From Skermanella sp. TT6 (GTDB taxonomy: Bacteria > Pseudomonadota > Alphaproteobacteria > Azospirillales > Azospirillaceae), in assembly GCF_016653635.2 (NCBI RefSeq), contig NZ_CP067420.1, forward strand, positions 1,805,501 to 1,869,500: DNA of 64,000 bases, read 5' to 3'. The position numbers and the translations under genes are program-made. The notes under the pieces are model-generated. The model did not search any database. It had not been told where the DNA came from and saw nothing but the letters and a program-made list of their open reading frames with translations. How positions within the stretch are numbered: position 1 is the stretch's first letter; every line of letters starts with the position of its first letter. Positions 55,556 to 64,000 of this stretch are shown one piece after another.

Positions 55556-56392
55556 GTGGCTGACAGAGTAATTTACATCCTCCAAGACACTGGACGGCCG
55601 GACCTTGTAAAGGTTGGAAAGGACTCTGGATGGCCAATGCGATTTCGGCAGGCGCGAAGCCAGACGCCGCGAGAGTTGACTTGCATCGCGCTATGGCGCT
55701 AAACGGACGGCCCGGCGCTGAACCAAGCGGAAAAAGCCGCTCATGTTGGACTTCGCCCGTTCAAGACCGGCAATAACACGAAAGAATGGTTTGTTGCGTA
55801 TGCCGACGGCGCGGTTGCACATGTGAGAACTGCTTTGGGGCGACCGGCCGACGAAACACATGCAATGCCTGGGTCTCGTTCCTGGCACAATGCTCCACCG
55901 TGGGATGCTTGGCGCGATAAATCAACATACACGCAAACCAAAGTTCGACGACGCCTGTGGGTTGGTGCAGAAGTATCTCAAACCGGCCTCCTTGGGGCTC
56001 TTAAAGTCATCCACAGTCCATATTATGACGGGTTCTTCACATTCAAACCAACTTATGCATGCTCAGCATATCGGTGGCTTTGCTGGTGGCAGTATCCGGA
56101 GGCAGAAGTCACTAACCTCGGGAACCGTGCTGTGTATGATCTCTGGCATCGACTTGTCACGCAGTTCGGCCAGGGACCGGATGATCCTGCAGTAGGCTGG
56201 CTCAGACGCCAGGACGGATCGCCAAAAATCGATTGGCGAACATTGCAAGAAGAGCTTGCTCAGGCTGGTATGCTCAAATGTGATCCAAGCGTGCCGAAGC
56301 CGTTCGACGCACCTGCTCGTGATCCTTCCAATGGGGGAGTCGAACTACCTTTTGGTTCCATCCCACCGCAAAACCTCATTTACCAGTTTTGA
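55556..56392 (+). pseudogene. GIY-YIG-like nuclease gene with an in-frame stop
   Basis: The frame starts at GTG 55556, behind a strong TAAGGAG site, and encodes VIYILQDTGRPDLVKVGKDS, the start of a GIY-YIG/T5orf172-like domain. A TAA at 55700-55702 interrupts it after 48 codons. The same frame then continues without any other stop to 56392 with TDGPALNQAEKAAH, FKTGNNTKEWF (typical of the end of that domain) and a long C-terminal part of unknown type. The whole would be about 278 residues. Either a recent nonsense change or an unusual readthrough explains it. The composition is lower in GC than the neighbouring chromosome. Confidence 0.72.
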
Positions 56393-56406
56393 TGACTTGA
56401 AGCGTC

Positions 56407-57060
56407 ATGACCATGATCAGCATCGCTAACCCTCTATGGCGTCCCAGTGAAGCCATTGTCCAGCGCTTGAACTTGGCAGTGTTGCAGGAAATCGGCACTG
56501 GAAAATCAAATGAATTCGGTCGGAACGAAAGACACCACATAAGCAGGACGCTGGCTATGGACGCGACGATGGCCATGCTGGCGCCTGCGGCGAAGATAAT
56601 GCCGGTTGTCGATGCCGATGAAATACGCCGGAACATGCCTGGGTACGATATTCTAGTTGGCGATCGACTCCGCGTTCAGGTGAAGGGTGGCACTTATGTC
56701 GACTCGATTGGCTGGGCACACACGGCGAACCGACCGGAAGCCGCAGATCTGAACTTCGATATCGAAATCGCAGTGGATATCGGAGCCATTCTTGACCCTC
56801 GCCCTCTCGGACGACGGCGCGACGGACGTGAGGATATCCCGATGCGACGCTATGTAGATTTTTACATCATACCTGGTGATGTAATCCGTGCCCAAGTTGC
56901 GAAAGGGATACATGTCAACGGCCGCGGCGTGCACCTTTACCTGTATAAAAGGCGTATCAGGCCGGGGACGAAAGAGCATGACTGCCAATGGTTCGGGATG
57001 GCCGAGTGGCGAAATCGATTCGATGTAGTTGAAAATGCACTGAAGGCACTCTCAACATAA
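56407..57060 (+). CDS. Possible PD-(D/E)XK nuclease next to the GIY-YIG-like gene
   Basis: The 217-residue protein shows GYDILVGDRLRVQVKGGTY at about residues 79-97. An Asp on one strand followed by a QVK on the next is the usual form of the PD-(D/E)XK catalytic core (D-Xn-(E/Q)xK). It is followed by DFYIIPGDVI, typical of the next core strand. It begins 14 bases after the GIY-YIG-like gene and is probably co-transcribed. No family name can be given. A restriction or defence role is an inference from motif and context. Confidence 0.55.
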   Translation: MTMISIANPLWRPSEAIVQRLNLAVLQEIGTGKSNEFGRNERHHISRTLAMDATMAMLAPAAKIMPVVDADEIRRNMPGYDILVGDRLRVQVKGGTYVDSIGWAHTANRPEAADLNFDIEIAVDIGAILDPRPLGRRRDGREDIPMRRYVDFYIIPGDVIRAQVAKGIHVNGRGVHLYLYKRRIRPGTKEHDCQWFGMAEWRNRFDVVENALKALST

Positions 57061-57395
57061 GTCTATGGTCAAGATTTTGATGAATTTGATGATTGAATTC
57101 TAAATGATAGCGTTTAGAAAGAGATTACAAAAAACCAGTATTTATTTCGGAGGAGATAGCTGCTACGAAGGTATCATTATTTGAATTGCTGTGTGTTCGG
57201 CGATTGTCTTTTGCTGTTTGGCCGACCATCACGAGTTCAGGCATGGCTGGGTGCCCGAACTCCTCATGGCTCCCAATCTGATCGGCCTCGGACCGGCCAT
57301 CGTCCATCAGGCCTTCAACCGCCTCCCCGCCCGTCATCCATACGGCTTCCCTGCACCACACGTTTTATTGGAATGCTATACAAGTCCCCCGCAGG
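57061..57395. other. AT-rich spacer at the end of the accessory patch
   Basis: The first 120 bases are clearly AT-rich, unlike the chromosome. Short reading frames on both strands have no recognisable content. The GC content returns to normal at about 57230. The patch boundary is probably here. Confidence 0.5.
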
Positions 57396-58076
57396 CTACT
57401 CGATGGCCGGTTGCACCGGCCAGTCCGCCGGCGGCGAGAACAACGCCGGGTCGAGCGGGCCGTAGTCGATCTGCGTCGCTTCCTGGACGGACGTCATGCC
57501 TTCGCTCTCCAGCCTGATGCGCAAGGCCAGGCCGTCGGCCGCAAAGCAGGCGGCCCATACCACGGAGTCGTCGTCGTGGGGCTGGATGCGCCAGTTGGTG
57601 CAGTCTTGGCCCGCCACCGTGTCAACGCCTGCCTCTCGGCGCATAAGGAACTCGGGATCCTGGGCAACCTCCTCGATCTGCATGCCGACCTCGTCTTCCC
57701 CCTCGCTCACGAAGACGACGCGCCCGCCGGGAGCGTCGGGGGACGTGTCGAACTGCCAGCTTCGCCTGCTCCGGGGATCGACGATCTGGACAAGGCCGGC
57801 ATTCTCGGAACGGATTCGACCGGTCGAGGCCTGCCGCAGGGTGCGGGTCTGGATGTCGGCCATGTCGCGCATGGCTTGGCCGACCATGGAGTCGGGATCG
57901 ATGCCGGCGGCAGCGGCCAGCGCTTCGCCGTCCATCACGTAGCGATAGGTGACGGCGACATCCTGGGACAGCTTCAGCGGCGGCGGGCGGTCCTGGGCGG
58001 CGGCGCCTCCGGCCGCCATCAGCGCGGCGGCCGCGCAGCAGAGAGAAATCCGGTTGAGCCGGATAGGAGGTTTCAT
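57396..58076 (-). CDS. Secreted protein of unknown function (DUF4412-like style)
   Basis: The protein is 226 residues from ATG 58076, with a signal peptide (ISLCCAAAALMAAGGAAAQ). The mature part has KLSQDVAVTYRYVMDG, a STGRIRSENAGLVQIVDPRSRRSWQFD stretch and VAGQDCTNWRIQ, predicted to be beta-rich and similar in style to DUF4412-type periplasmic proteins. Its two Cys residues (DCTNW, WAACF) could form a disulfide. No function is known. Confidence 0.75.
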   Translation of the reverse strand: MKPPIRLNRISLCCAAAALMAAGGAAAQDRPPPLKLSQDVAVTYRYVMDGEALAAAAGIDPDSMVGQAMRDMADIQTRTLRQASTGRIRSENAGLVQIVDPRSRRSWQFDTSPDAPGGRVVFVSEGEDEVGMQIEEVAQDPEFLMRREAGVDTVAGQDCTNWRIQPHDDDSVVWAACFAADGLALRIRLESEGMTSVQEATQIDYGPLDPALFSPPADWPVQPAIE

Positions 58077-58284
58077 TCCGCGTCGTCCTTCGTTGCCCAT
58101 GGCATTCCTCCCCGCCGCTTCCGTAGTTCTCGGGATCAGGATAAGGAATGAAGCGTGATCTGGGCAATCCGGCCAGGAAGAACCGGAGCCTCCCTAAAGT
58201 ATTCAACCATCCAGGCTCCCTCGGACAGGCAAGGCACCGGAGCCGCCGTCCTGGATTGTTCCGAATGCTGCGCTTTGCCGCTCC

Positions 58285-59175
58285 TCAGCTCCCATCCGCC
58301 CCCAGCGCCTCCACCAGCAGCCGCGCCTGCGGGGAAAGCTGGTCGAACCGGCGCAGGCAGATCGTCAGGTGCCGCAGCGCCCACGCATCCGTCAGGCCGA
58401 CCACCCGGATCGGCAGGTTCGCCGCGCACCGCCGCGCCGCCATCTCCGGCACCACGCCAAGGCCGACGCCCTGGGCCACCAGCCGGCAGACCGCATCGAA
58501 TCCGCCCATCCGGACGCGCAGTTTCAGCGTTCGCCCCATGCGCGCCGCGTGAAGCCGGATATGCTCCTGCAAGGCGCTGTGCCGGCCCAGGCCGATGAAC
58601 TCCGCGTCCACGATCTCGCGGAAAGCCACGTGCCGGAACGCGGCGGCCGGATGATCGGGAGGGGCCACGACCACCAGCCGGTCGATCCGGAACGGGCGGG
58701 TCTCCAGATCGCCGACATCGATGCCGTCCGCGACGATGCCGATATCCGCCAGGCCTTCCGCGACGCCCTCGACGATCCGGGGGCTCGGCTTCTCGTCCAG
58801 GTCGATGTCGATATGCGGGTTGGCGGCAAGGAAGCCCGCCAGCGGATCGGGCAGGAACTCGGCCACGGCCGCCGAATTCGCCCACAGCCGCACATGCCCC
58901 TTCAGCCCGCGCGCATAGGCGCCCAGCTCTCCCCGCATCCGCTCCATCTGCTCCAGCACCGTCCGGGCATGGAAAGCGAGAGCTTGGCCGGCGGGCGTCG
59001 TCCGCACGCCGCGCCGCCCGCGTTCGAGCAGCGGAACCCCCAGTTCCTCCTCCATCGCGCGGATACGGGCGCTGGCAGACGCCAGGGCCAGACCGGCCCG
59101 TTCGGCTCCCCTGGTGATGTTCGAGGACTCCGCGACATGCAGGAACAGGCGCAGGTCGGTCAGGTCGAAGCGCAT
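58285..59175 (-). CDS. LysR-family transcriptional regulator
   Basis: The 296-residue regulator starts MRFDLTDLRLFLHVAESSNITRGAERAGLALASASARI (helix-turn-helix) and has a LysR substrate-binding domain. ATG 59175 is chosen because it gives the usual N-terminus. It is divergent from the TauE/SafE-type exporter gene with a 164-base spacer and probably regulates it. Confidence 0.93.
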   Translation of the reverse strand: MRFDLTDLRLFLHVAESSNITRGAERAGLALASASARIRAMEEELGVPLLERGRRGVRTTPAGQALAFHARTVLEQMERMRGELGAYARGLKGHVRLWANSAAVAEFLPDPLAGFLAANPHIDIDLDEKPSPRIVEGVAEGLADIGIVADGIDVGDLETRPFRIDRLVVVAPPDHPAAAFRHVAFREIVDAEFIGLGRHSALQEHIRLHAARMGRTLKLRVRMGGFDAVCRLVAQGVGLGVVPEMAARRCAANLPIRVVGLTDAWALRHLTICLRRFDQLSPQARLLVEALGADGS

Positions 59176-59339
59176 GGGGGCTCCCTCCGGGGCTGGAACG
59201 GCAGGCTTCGGCTCATCCGAAGGCTGCCACTGTGACTCCCACATTGCGGCGGATGCCTGGCATCGTCAATTTCGGCGCAAGGCCGCACAGGGCATACAGG
59301 ACACACCGGCCGCGCAGGCCGCGCACAGCCGGAGGACCC

Positions 59340-60116
59340 ATGTTCACCACCACCATCGCTACCATCACCACCATCGGCACCATCATCGCCGCCATCGCCT
59401 TCCTGATCGCCGGCTTCGTGAAGGGAGTCATCGGGCTCGGCCTGCCGACGGTCGCCATCGGCCTGCTCGGTCTGGTCATGCCGCCTGCCGAAGCCGCGGC
59501 GTTGCTGGTGGTACCGTCCCTGGTGACCAATGTCTGGCAACTGGCGGCGGGTCCCAGCTTCAGGGTGCTGCTTCGGCGGCTCTGGCCGATGCTGGTCGGC
59601 ATCTGCATCGGGACCTGGGCCGCGACCCTGGCCGGCGCGGGCCTGATGGCCGGCGGGGAAGCGGACCATGCGGCCGCCGCGCTGGGCGTCGCCCTGCTGG
59701 CCTATGCGTGCTTCGGGCTTTCCCGGGCGCGGTTCACGGTTCCCCACGGGGTGGAAGGGCGATTCTCGCTCCTGGTCGGTGCCGCTACCGGCGCGGTCAC
59801 CGCCGCCACCGGCGTGTTCGTGATCCCGGCGGTTCCGTGGCTCCAGGCGCTGGAGCTTCGGCGGGACGATCTGGTCCAGGCGCTCGGCCTGTCGTTCCTG
59901 ACCTCCACGGTCGCGATGGCGGCGGGGCTGGCGGAAGGCGGCGCGTTCGACGGGGCCGTGGCCGGGGCGTCGCTGCTGGCCCTGGTCCCGGCGCTTGCCG
60001 GAATGGCGCTCGGCCAGCGGGTGCGGACCCTTGTGCGGCCCGAAACCTTCCGGCGCTGCTTCTTCCTGGGACTGCTGGCGCTGGGCGGGCATCTGGCCTT
60101 GCGACCGCTGCTTTGA
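59340..60116 (+). CDS. Sulfite/organosulfonate exporter, TauE/SafE family
   Basis: The 258-residue protein has about eight membrane segments and the duplicated TauE/SafE motif: AGFVKGVIGLGLPTVAIGLL in the first half and VGAATGAVTAATGVFVIPAVPWLQAL in the second. It exports sulfite, sulfoacetate or similar anions. The start ATG 59340 follows CGGAGGACC. Control by the divergent LysR is likely. Confidence 0.9.
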   Translation: MFTTTIATITTIGTIIAAIAFLIAGFVKGVIGLGLPTVAIGLLGLVMPPAEAAALLVVPSLVTNVWQLAAGPSFRVLLRRLWPMLVGICIGTWAATLAGAGLMAGGEADHAAAALGVALLAYACFGLSRARFTVPHGVEGRFSLLVGAATGAVTAATGVFVIPAVPWLQALELRRDDLVQALGLSFLTSTVAMAAGLAEGGAFDGAVAGASLLALVPALAGMALGQRVRTLVRPETFRRCFFLGLLALGGHLALRPLL

Positions 60117-60256
60117 AGACAAGCGGATTCTCCCGCCACGCCATGCCACGCGGCCCGCGGATGCGATCGGACCGACGCGAGATGTTCGGCTTGATTATAG
60201 TCATGGTTATAGGATAATAATCCACAACCTCTTCCGCGTCCCGAAAGGCCCCCGCC

Positions 60257-61162
60257 ATGTCCGCCCCAGCCCCCGCCGAACCCACCGCCAAGTCCCGGCC
60301 TGCCGCATCCTCCCGGCCGCTGCTGACCTCGCGTCAGGAAGCTTTCTGCCACGCCATGGCCGGTGGCGTCGGCGGGGCGGAGGCGGCGCGGCAGGCGGGC
60401 TATTCGGGGAACGGCGCCAAGCAGCGGGGCGCCTTCCTGATGCGCCAGCCGGAAATCCGGGTGCGGATCGACGAGATCCGGGCAGCCCGGAGGGCAGACC
60501 ATCAGGCGCGCCTCGACCATGCCGACCGGCAGGTGGCCCGCATCATCGAGGACGCCCTGGAGACGAAGCGCCTGGGGGTGGCGCTCCGCGCCGTCGAGTT
60601 CGGCCTGAAGCTGTGCGGCGTCATCCAGGACAAGCGGATCGCCCATCATTATAACGGCTGCCTCGACAACCGGCCCCATCCCGACGCCGATCTGGAACAG
60701 CTCGCCGCCGACCCGGAGGAGGAACTCGACCCCCTCCGCTTCCGTCCCGGCTCCACGCGGGAACCCGCGGCGGAGGAGGCCGGCAACGCCGCCATGATGA
60801 CCGATGATGACCTTTCGGCACCTTCCGTACCGTCCACGCCCGCCGAGCTTCCCGCGACCGCTCCGGCACAGCCTGCCGAACCGGCACCGCAGGCGTCCCC
60901 GGAGCCCGGCGCGTCCCGATCCGCAGCCGCACGGCCGGCGGCGCCGTCCGGAATGATGACCGATGATGACCTTGCGCGGGAATTGCAACTGTTGACCTCC
61001 GACCTGTCCGCGCTCCTCTGCTCGACGTCGCTGGCCGGCTCCGTCCCGGCGTTCGGGCCGTCCCCCGGCATCATTTCCGCCGCCAAGCCGGGCAGCGCCC
61101 ATCCCACCCTCCGCGCGCTTGCCGCCGCAGGGCCGAGCTTGGCGGACAGCCTCTGCGGCTGA
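60257..61162 (+). CDS. Orphan terminase-small-subunit-like protein
   Basis: The 301-residue protein has an N-terminal helix-turn-helix domain like phage terminase small subunits (LTSRQEAFCHAMAGGVGGAEAARQAGYSG, then LMRQPEIRVRIDEIRAA), which bind packaging sites in phages. The C-terminal half is proline- and alanine-rich, low in complexity, and contains the motif MMTDDDL twice (about residues 179 and 234). No other phage genes are near, so it is an orphan, perhaps recruited as a DNA-binding protein. Confidence 0.7.
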   Translation: MSAPAPAEPTAKSRPAASSRPLLTSRQEAFCHAMAGGVGGAEAARQAGYSGNGAKQRGAFLMRQPEIRVRIDEIRAARRADHQARLDHADRQVARIIEDALETKRLGVALRAVEFGLKLCGVIQDKRIAHHYNGCLDNRPHPDADLEQLAADPEEELDPLRFRPGSTREPAAEEAGNAAMMTDDDLSAPSVPSTPAELPATAPAQPAEPAPQASPEPGASRSAAARPAAPSGMMTDDDLARELQLLTSDLSALLCSTSLAGSVPAFGPSPGIISAAKPGSAHPTLRALAAAGPSLADSLCG

Positions 61163-61341
61163 CCGGCTTTCCCGGCCACCAGACCCGCGACGGGACAGCG
61201 AAGCGCACGCAGAAGAGGATCGATTTCTGGAAAATTCCCTGAAAAGAATATAGCGTCGGATGACATGCAGCCTGGATGGTGATCGCCCGACGCCCATAAG
61301 GCGCCAGCCCGCCACCGGGCCTACCCGACGAAGGAACGTCC

Positions 61342-63021
61342 ATGACCCCAGCGACAACCGGGTTTGCCAAACCGCCGGACCTGCCGGAAATGGTCGATGA
61401 CGTCCTCGACGCGGCCCGCAACCTGGATGCCGCGCGGCTGGACGAGGCGGCCGAGATCCTGGTCGCCCATCTGCGGCGCCAGTCGGACCCGCCGGCCACG
61501 CCCCTCGTCAAGAGGGTTCTCGGGGAACTGCGGCGCTGGCGGCATTTCGGCACCCTGCAACGGTTCGCCGACGCGATGATCCGGATGGGCTGCGATTCGC
61601 ACTTCGTCTACCACCAATACGCCCAGGCGCTGATCGACCGGGGGGAACTCATCCCCGCCCTCGACCTGCTGAAACGGCTGGAGGAGCGCGCCCGCAACGA
61701 CCGGGTCGAGTATCCCGAGACATGCGGACTGCTCGGCCGCACCTACAAGCAGATCTTCGTCGAGGCCCGGGGCAGCCGGCTGGGCATGGGCGAGTCGGCG
61801 CTGGGCCAGTCCGTCGCGTGGTACAACAGGATCTACGAGGCCGACGCGGAGCGGGTCTGGCACGGCGTCAACGTGGTCGCCCTTCTGCGCCGCGCCGAGC
61901 GGGACGGCATCCGGGTCCCGAACGCGCCCGACGCCGCGCAGCTGGCCGCTCGCATCAGGGACCATATCGGCCAGCGCTGGACGGAGGTACTGCCCGCCTG
62001 GGACTACGCCACCGCCGCCGAGGCCTGCATCGCGCTGGAGGACTGGCCCGGGGCGGAACGCTGGCTCGGCAAGTACCTGGCCGCGCAGGACGTGGACGCC
62101 TTCGCCATCGCCGGCACCCTGCGCCAGCTCACCGAGGTATGGGACCTCGGGGCCTATGGCGGGCAGGGCGGCGCGCTGCTGTCCGTGCTCCGGGCCGAAC
62201 TGCTCCGGCGCGAGGACGGCCGCATCAGCCTCACGCCCGGTCAGGTGCAGGGGATGCAAGGTGCCGATCCAAGCACCTTCGAGCGCGTCCTGGGCGATAC
62301 CGGTTCAACCACCTACAAGTGGATGCGTATGGGCATGGAACGGGCGCGGGCGGTCGCCATGATCCGCGCTCCGGACGGGCGGGGCAGGGGGACCGGCTTC
62401 CTGCTGCGCGGCAGCGACCTGCACCAGTCCCTCGGAGATGGGAGTTTCCTGCTGACCAATGCCCATGTGGTCAGCGACAATCCCGAGGACTGCGCCGACC
62501 TGTGCAGCGAAGAGGCGGCGGTCACTTTCGAGGCCGCGGCCGAACCTGGCTTTTCCGCACCGCAATATGGCGTGGCTGGAGTGGTCTGGAGTTCCTCTCC
62601 CTTGGATCTCGACGCGACCCTGTTGCGGCTGGACGGGACGCCGCACGGCGTCGAACCCTGTCCCATCTCGAAGGGCCTGCCTTTCCTGGCTGCAGACCAG
62701 CGGGTCTACATCATCGGCCATCCCCTGGGAGGCGACCTCAGTTTCTCCCTTCAGGACAACCGGTTGCTCGACCACGAGGGGCCGACCGCCGGCCGGCCCA
62801 GCCGGGCCGACCGCTGCCTGTTGCAGTACCGCGCCCCCACGCAACCCGGCAGTTCCGGCAGCCCGGTATTCGCCGGGCAGGGGTGGCGGGTCATCGGCCT
62901 GCATTGCCGCGGCGGGAAGGAGATGCGCAAGCTGAACGGGCAGTCCGGCCTCCACGAGGCGAACGAAGGGGTTTGGATACAGTCTATCCGCCAGAACATG
63001 GCAAAATCCATGGGGGGCTGA
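61342..63021 (+). CDS. TPR-like plus trypsin-like serine protease
   Basis: The 559-residue protein combines a helical N-terminal part (about residues 20-320) of TPR/DUF4071-like type (YHQYAQALIDRGELIPALDLLKRLEERA, CGLLGRTYKQIFVEARGS) with a C-terminal trypsin-like domain. The triad is in LLTNAHVVSDN (His), LDLDATLLRLDG (Asp) and PGSSGSPVF (Ser), with GYIIGHPLGGDL-like spacing before it. No signal peptide is visible, so it acts in the cytoplasm. Such TPR-protease proteins occur in conflict and signalling systems. Confidence 0.82.
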   Translation: MTPATTGFAKPPDLPEMVDDVLDAARNLDAARLDEAAEILVAHLRRQSDPPATPLVKRVLGELRRWRHFGTLQRFADAMIRMGCDSHFVYHQYAQALIDRGELIPALDLLKRLEERARNDRVEYPETCGLLGRTYKQIFVEARGSRLGMGESALGQSVAWYNRIYEADAERVWHGVNVVALLRRAERDGIRVPNAPDAAQLAARIRDHIGQRWTEVLPAWDYATAAEACIALEDWPGAERWLGKYLAAQDVDAFAIAGTLRQLTEVWDLGAYGGQGGALLSVLRAELLRREDGRISLTPGQVQGMQGADPSTFERVLGDTGSTTYKWMRMGMERARAVAMIRAPDGRGRGTGFLLRGSDLHQSLGDGSFLLTNAHVVSDNPEDCADLCSEEAAVTFEAAAEPGFSAPQYGVAGVVWSSSPLDLDATLLRLDGTPHGVEPCPISKGLPFLAADQRVYIIGHPLGGDLSFSLQDNRLLDHEGPTAGRPSRADRCLLQYRAPTQPGSSGSPVFAGQGWRVIGLHCRGGKEMRKLNGQSGLHEANEGVWIQSIRQNMAKSMGG

Positions 63022-63200
63022 AACGGTGCATCGATAGGCGGGCAGCATCCGCCTGTACATCTTCGTATACGCTGTAAGCCCTGGCGTACAGCTTGGGTAA
63101 GCCCCTGATTCTTCGCACACTTCCTCGCCTCCGGCCTCTTTGCGCGGTGGCGGCGTAAACCTCCGCATACACCCATAAGCCCCCAAGCCGCCCGGGAAAG

Positions 63201-63219
63201 CGCCGTAACACGGCGTTTT
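63201..63219 (+). terminator. Weak terminator-like hairpin
   Basis: CGCCGT (63201-63206) pairs with ACGGCG (63210-63215) over AAC, followed by TTTT. It lies in the 336-base gap after the protease gene. The gap also has three TAAGCCC copies (63075, 63098, 63176) of unknown meaning. Confidence 0.4.
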
Positions 63220-63357
63220 CCGGAGTGGCACGGCGTTTGCTGAATTCCGGTTAACGAAGACCGGTTCCGGGCCGGCGATCCAGGTCGCCCGCAGGTCCGC
63301 CCGGCCTTCCCGGAACACTGAACAAAGAAACAGAACAAAGATTCAGTCGGAGGAAAC

Positions 63358-64000
63358 GTGGAAGCTTTCACCGAAGGCCTCAACGCCTTGAACGGCGTTG
63401 TCTGGGGTGTCCCCATGCTGGTGCTGATCCTGGGCACCGGCCTGTTCCTGCAGGTGCGGCTCAAGCTGATGCCGCTCGCCAAGATCGGCTACGGCACCAG
63501 GCTCGTCTGGCAGGGCCGCAAGGCGGGATCCGCGCAAGACGGCGAGATCAGCCCCTTCGCGGCCCTGATGACGGCGCTGGCCGCGACGGTCGGCACCGGC
63601 AACATCGCGGGCGTCGCGACCGCCATAGCCCTCGGCGGCCCGGGCGCCCTGTTCTGGATGTGGTGCACCGCGCTGGTCGGCATGGCGACCAAGTATGCCG
63701 AGGTCCTTCTGGCCGTCCATTACCGCGAGGTGGACGACAAGGGCGAGCATGTCGGCGGGCCGATGTACGCGATCAAGAACGGCCTCGGCCCGCGCTGGCG
63801 CTGGCTCGGCGTGGCCTTCGCGCTGACCGCCGGCTTCGCCGGTTTCGGCATCGGCAACATGGTGCAGGCCAACGCCATCGCCGGGGTCGCGGAGAACACC
63901 TTCGGCGTTCCGGTCTGGCTTACCGGCGTCGTCCTGACCGTCGTCACCGGCGCCGTCATCCTGGGCGGCATCAAGCGGATCGGCCGGGTGGCGGAGGCGC
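63358..64000 (+). CDS. Sodium:alanine/glycine symporter (AGCS family), 5' part
   Basis: The gene starts at a GTG behind GGAGGAA and runs off the window end after about 214 codons. The family blocks LNGVVWGVPMLVLILGTGLFLQVRLKL, FAALMTALAATVGTGNIAGVATAI and GPGALFWMWCTALVGMATKYAEVLLAVHYR are clear. It takes up alanine or glycine with sodium. Only the first membrane segments are within the window. Confidence 0.93.
   Translation, partial: MEAFTEGLNALNGVVWGVPMLVLILGTGLFLQVRLKLMPLAKIGYGTRLVWQGRKAGSAQDGEISPFAALMTALAATVGTGNIAGVATAIALGGPGALFWMWCTALVGMATKYAEVLLAVHYREVDDKGEHVGGPMYAIKNGLGPRWRWLGVAFALTAGFAGFGIGNMVQANAIAGVAENTFGVPVWLTGVVLTVVTGAVILGGIKRIGRVAEA

Noticed and set aside
57125-57361. Short frames on both strands of the AT-rich spacer
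   Set aside because: No recognisable content, no good ribosome-binding sites, and the composition changes within the frames.
60257-61162. A prophage
   Set aside because: Only a terminase-small-subunit-like domain is present. No large terminase, portal, capsid or integrase gene is in the window.

Overview
The window is GC-rich, densely packed alphaproteobacterial chromosome. RpoH, an RluD-type pseudouridine synthase, Dcd, large ABC uptake operons and the overall gene style suggest a Rhodospirillales member, probably Azospirillaceae (Azospirillum or Skermanella-like). That placement is an inference from gene content and not a phylogeny.

Layout. (1) 1-6535 is core chromosome: a pseudokinase-like membrane protein coupled to a small membrane protein, rpoH, an RluD-family synthase, a small anchored protein, threonine aldolase, and tRNA-Glu(CTC). 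(2) 6536-18890 is an accessory island that starts directly behind the tRNA. It holds a split HNH nuclease gene coupled to a SAM methyltransferase, scraps of a plasmid replication initiator and of an Abi-like gene, and a scrambled type I restriction locus (hsdR' and hsdS' fragments, an HNH nuclease, intact hsdM). It also has a (CT)35 microsatellite and nested insertion sequences, ISL3 inside IS66. (3) 18892-27700 has a MazEF toxin-antitoxin pair, an NTF2-like protein, a divergent aldo/keto reductase and LysR pair, a 2-hydroxyacid dehydrogenase, a four-gene siderophore uptake operon and an IS scar. (4) 27708-35593 is one long minus-strand operon of nitrilase-type amidohydrolase, branched-chain-type ABC transporter with a fused permease-ATPase, DUF1028 protein, small ORF and amidase. 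It looks like uptake and hydrolysis of an amide, nitrile or urea-like compound. (5) 35905-41882 has an MFS transporter, dcd, a repeat-rich spacer, a uracil-DNA-glycosylase-like protein, a lipoprotein, a THUMP-type RNA methyltransferase and a small ORF. (6) 41902-52084 is a peptide-type ABC operon with an M20 peptidase, divergent from an IclR regulator and a second M20 peptidase, followed by a DegQ-like lipoprotein protease. (7) 52100-57395 is a second accessory patch: TumE/TumA toxin-antitoxin, IS256 inside an IS3 remnant, a GIY-YIG-like gene with an in-frame stop, and a possible PD-(D/E)XK nuclease. (8) 57396-64000 returns to chromosomal genes: a secreted protein, LysR with a divergent TauE/SafE exporter, an orphan terminase-small-subunit-like protein, a TPR plus trypsin-like protease, and the start of an AGCS symporter.

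No CRISPR array, complete prophage, rRNA or integrase gene was seen. The strongest candidates for unusual biology are the two nuclease-rich patches (6.7-14.0 kb and 55.5-57.1 kb). Several insertion boundaries were resolved to the base by target duplications, and interrupted genes could be rebuilt from them.
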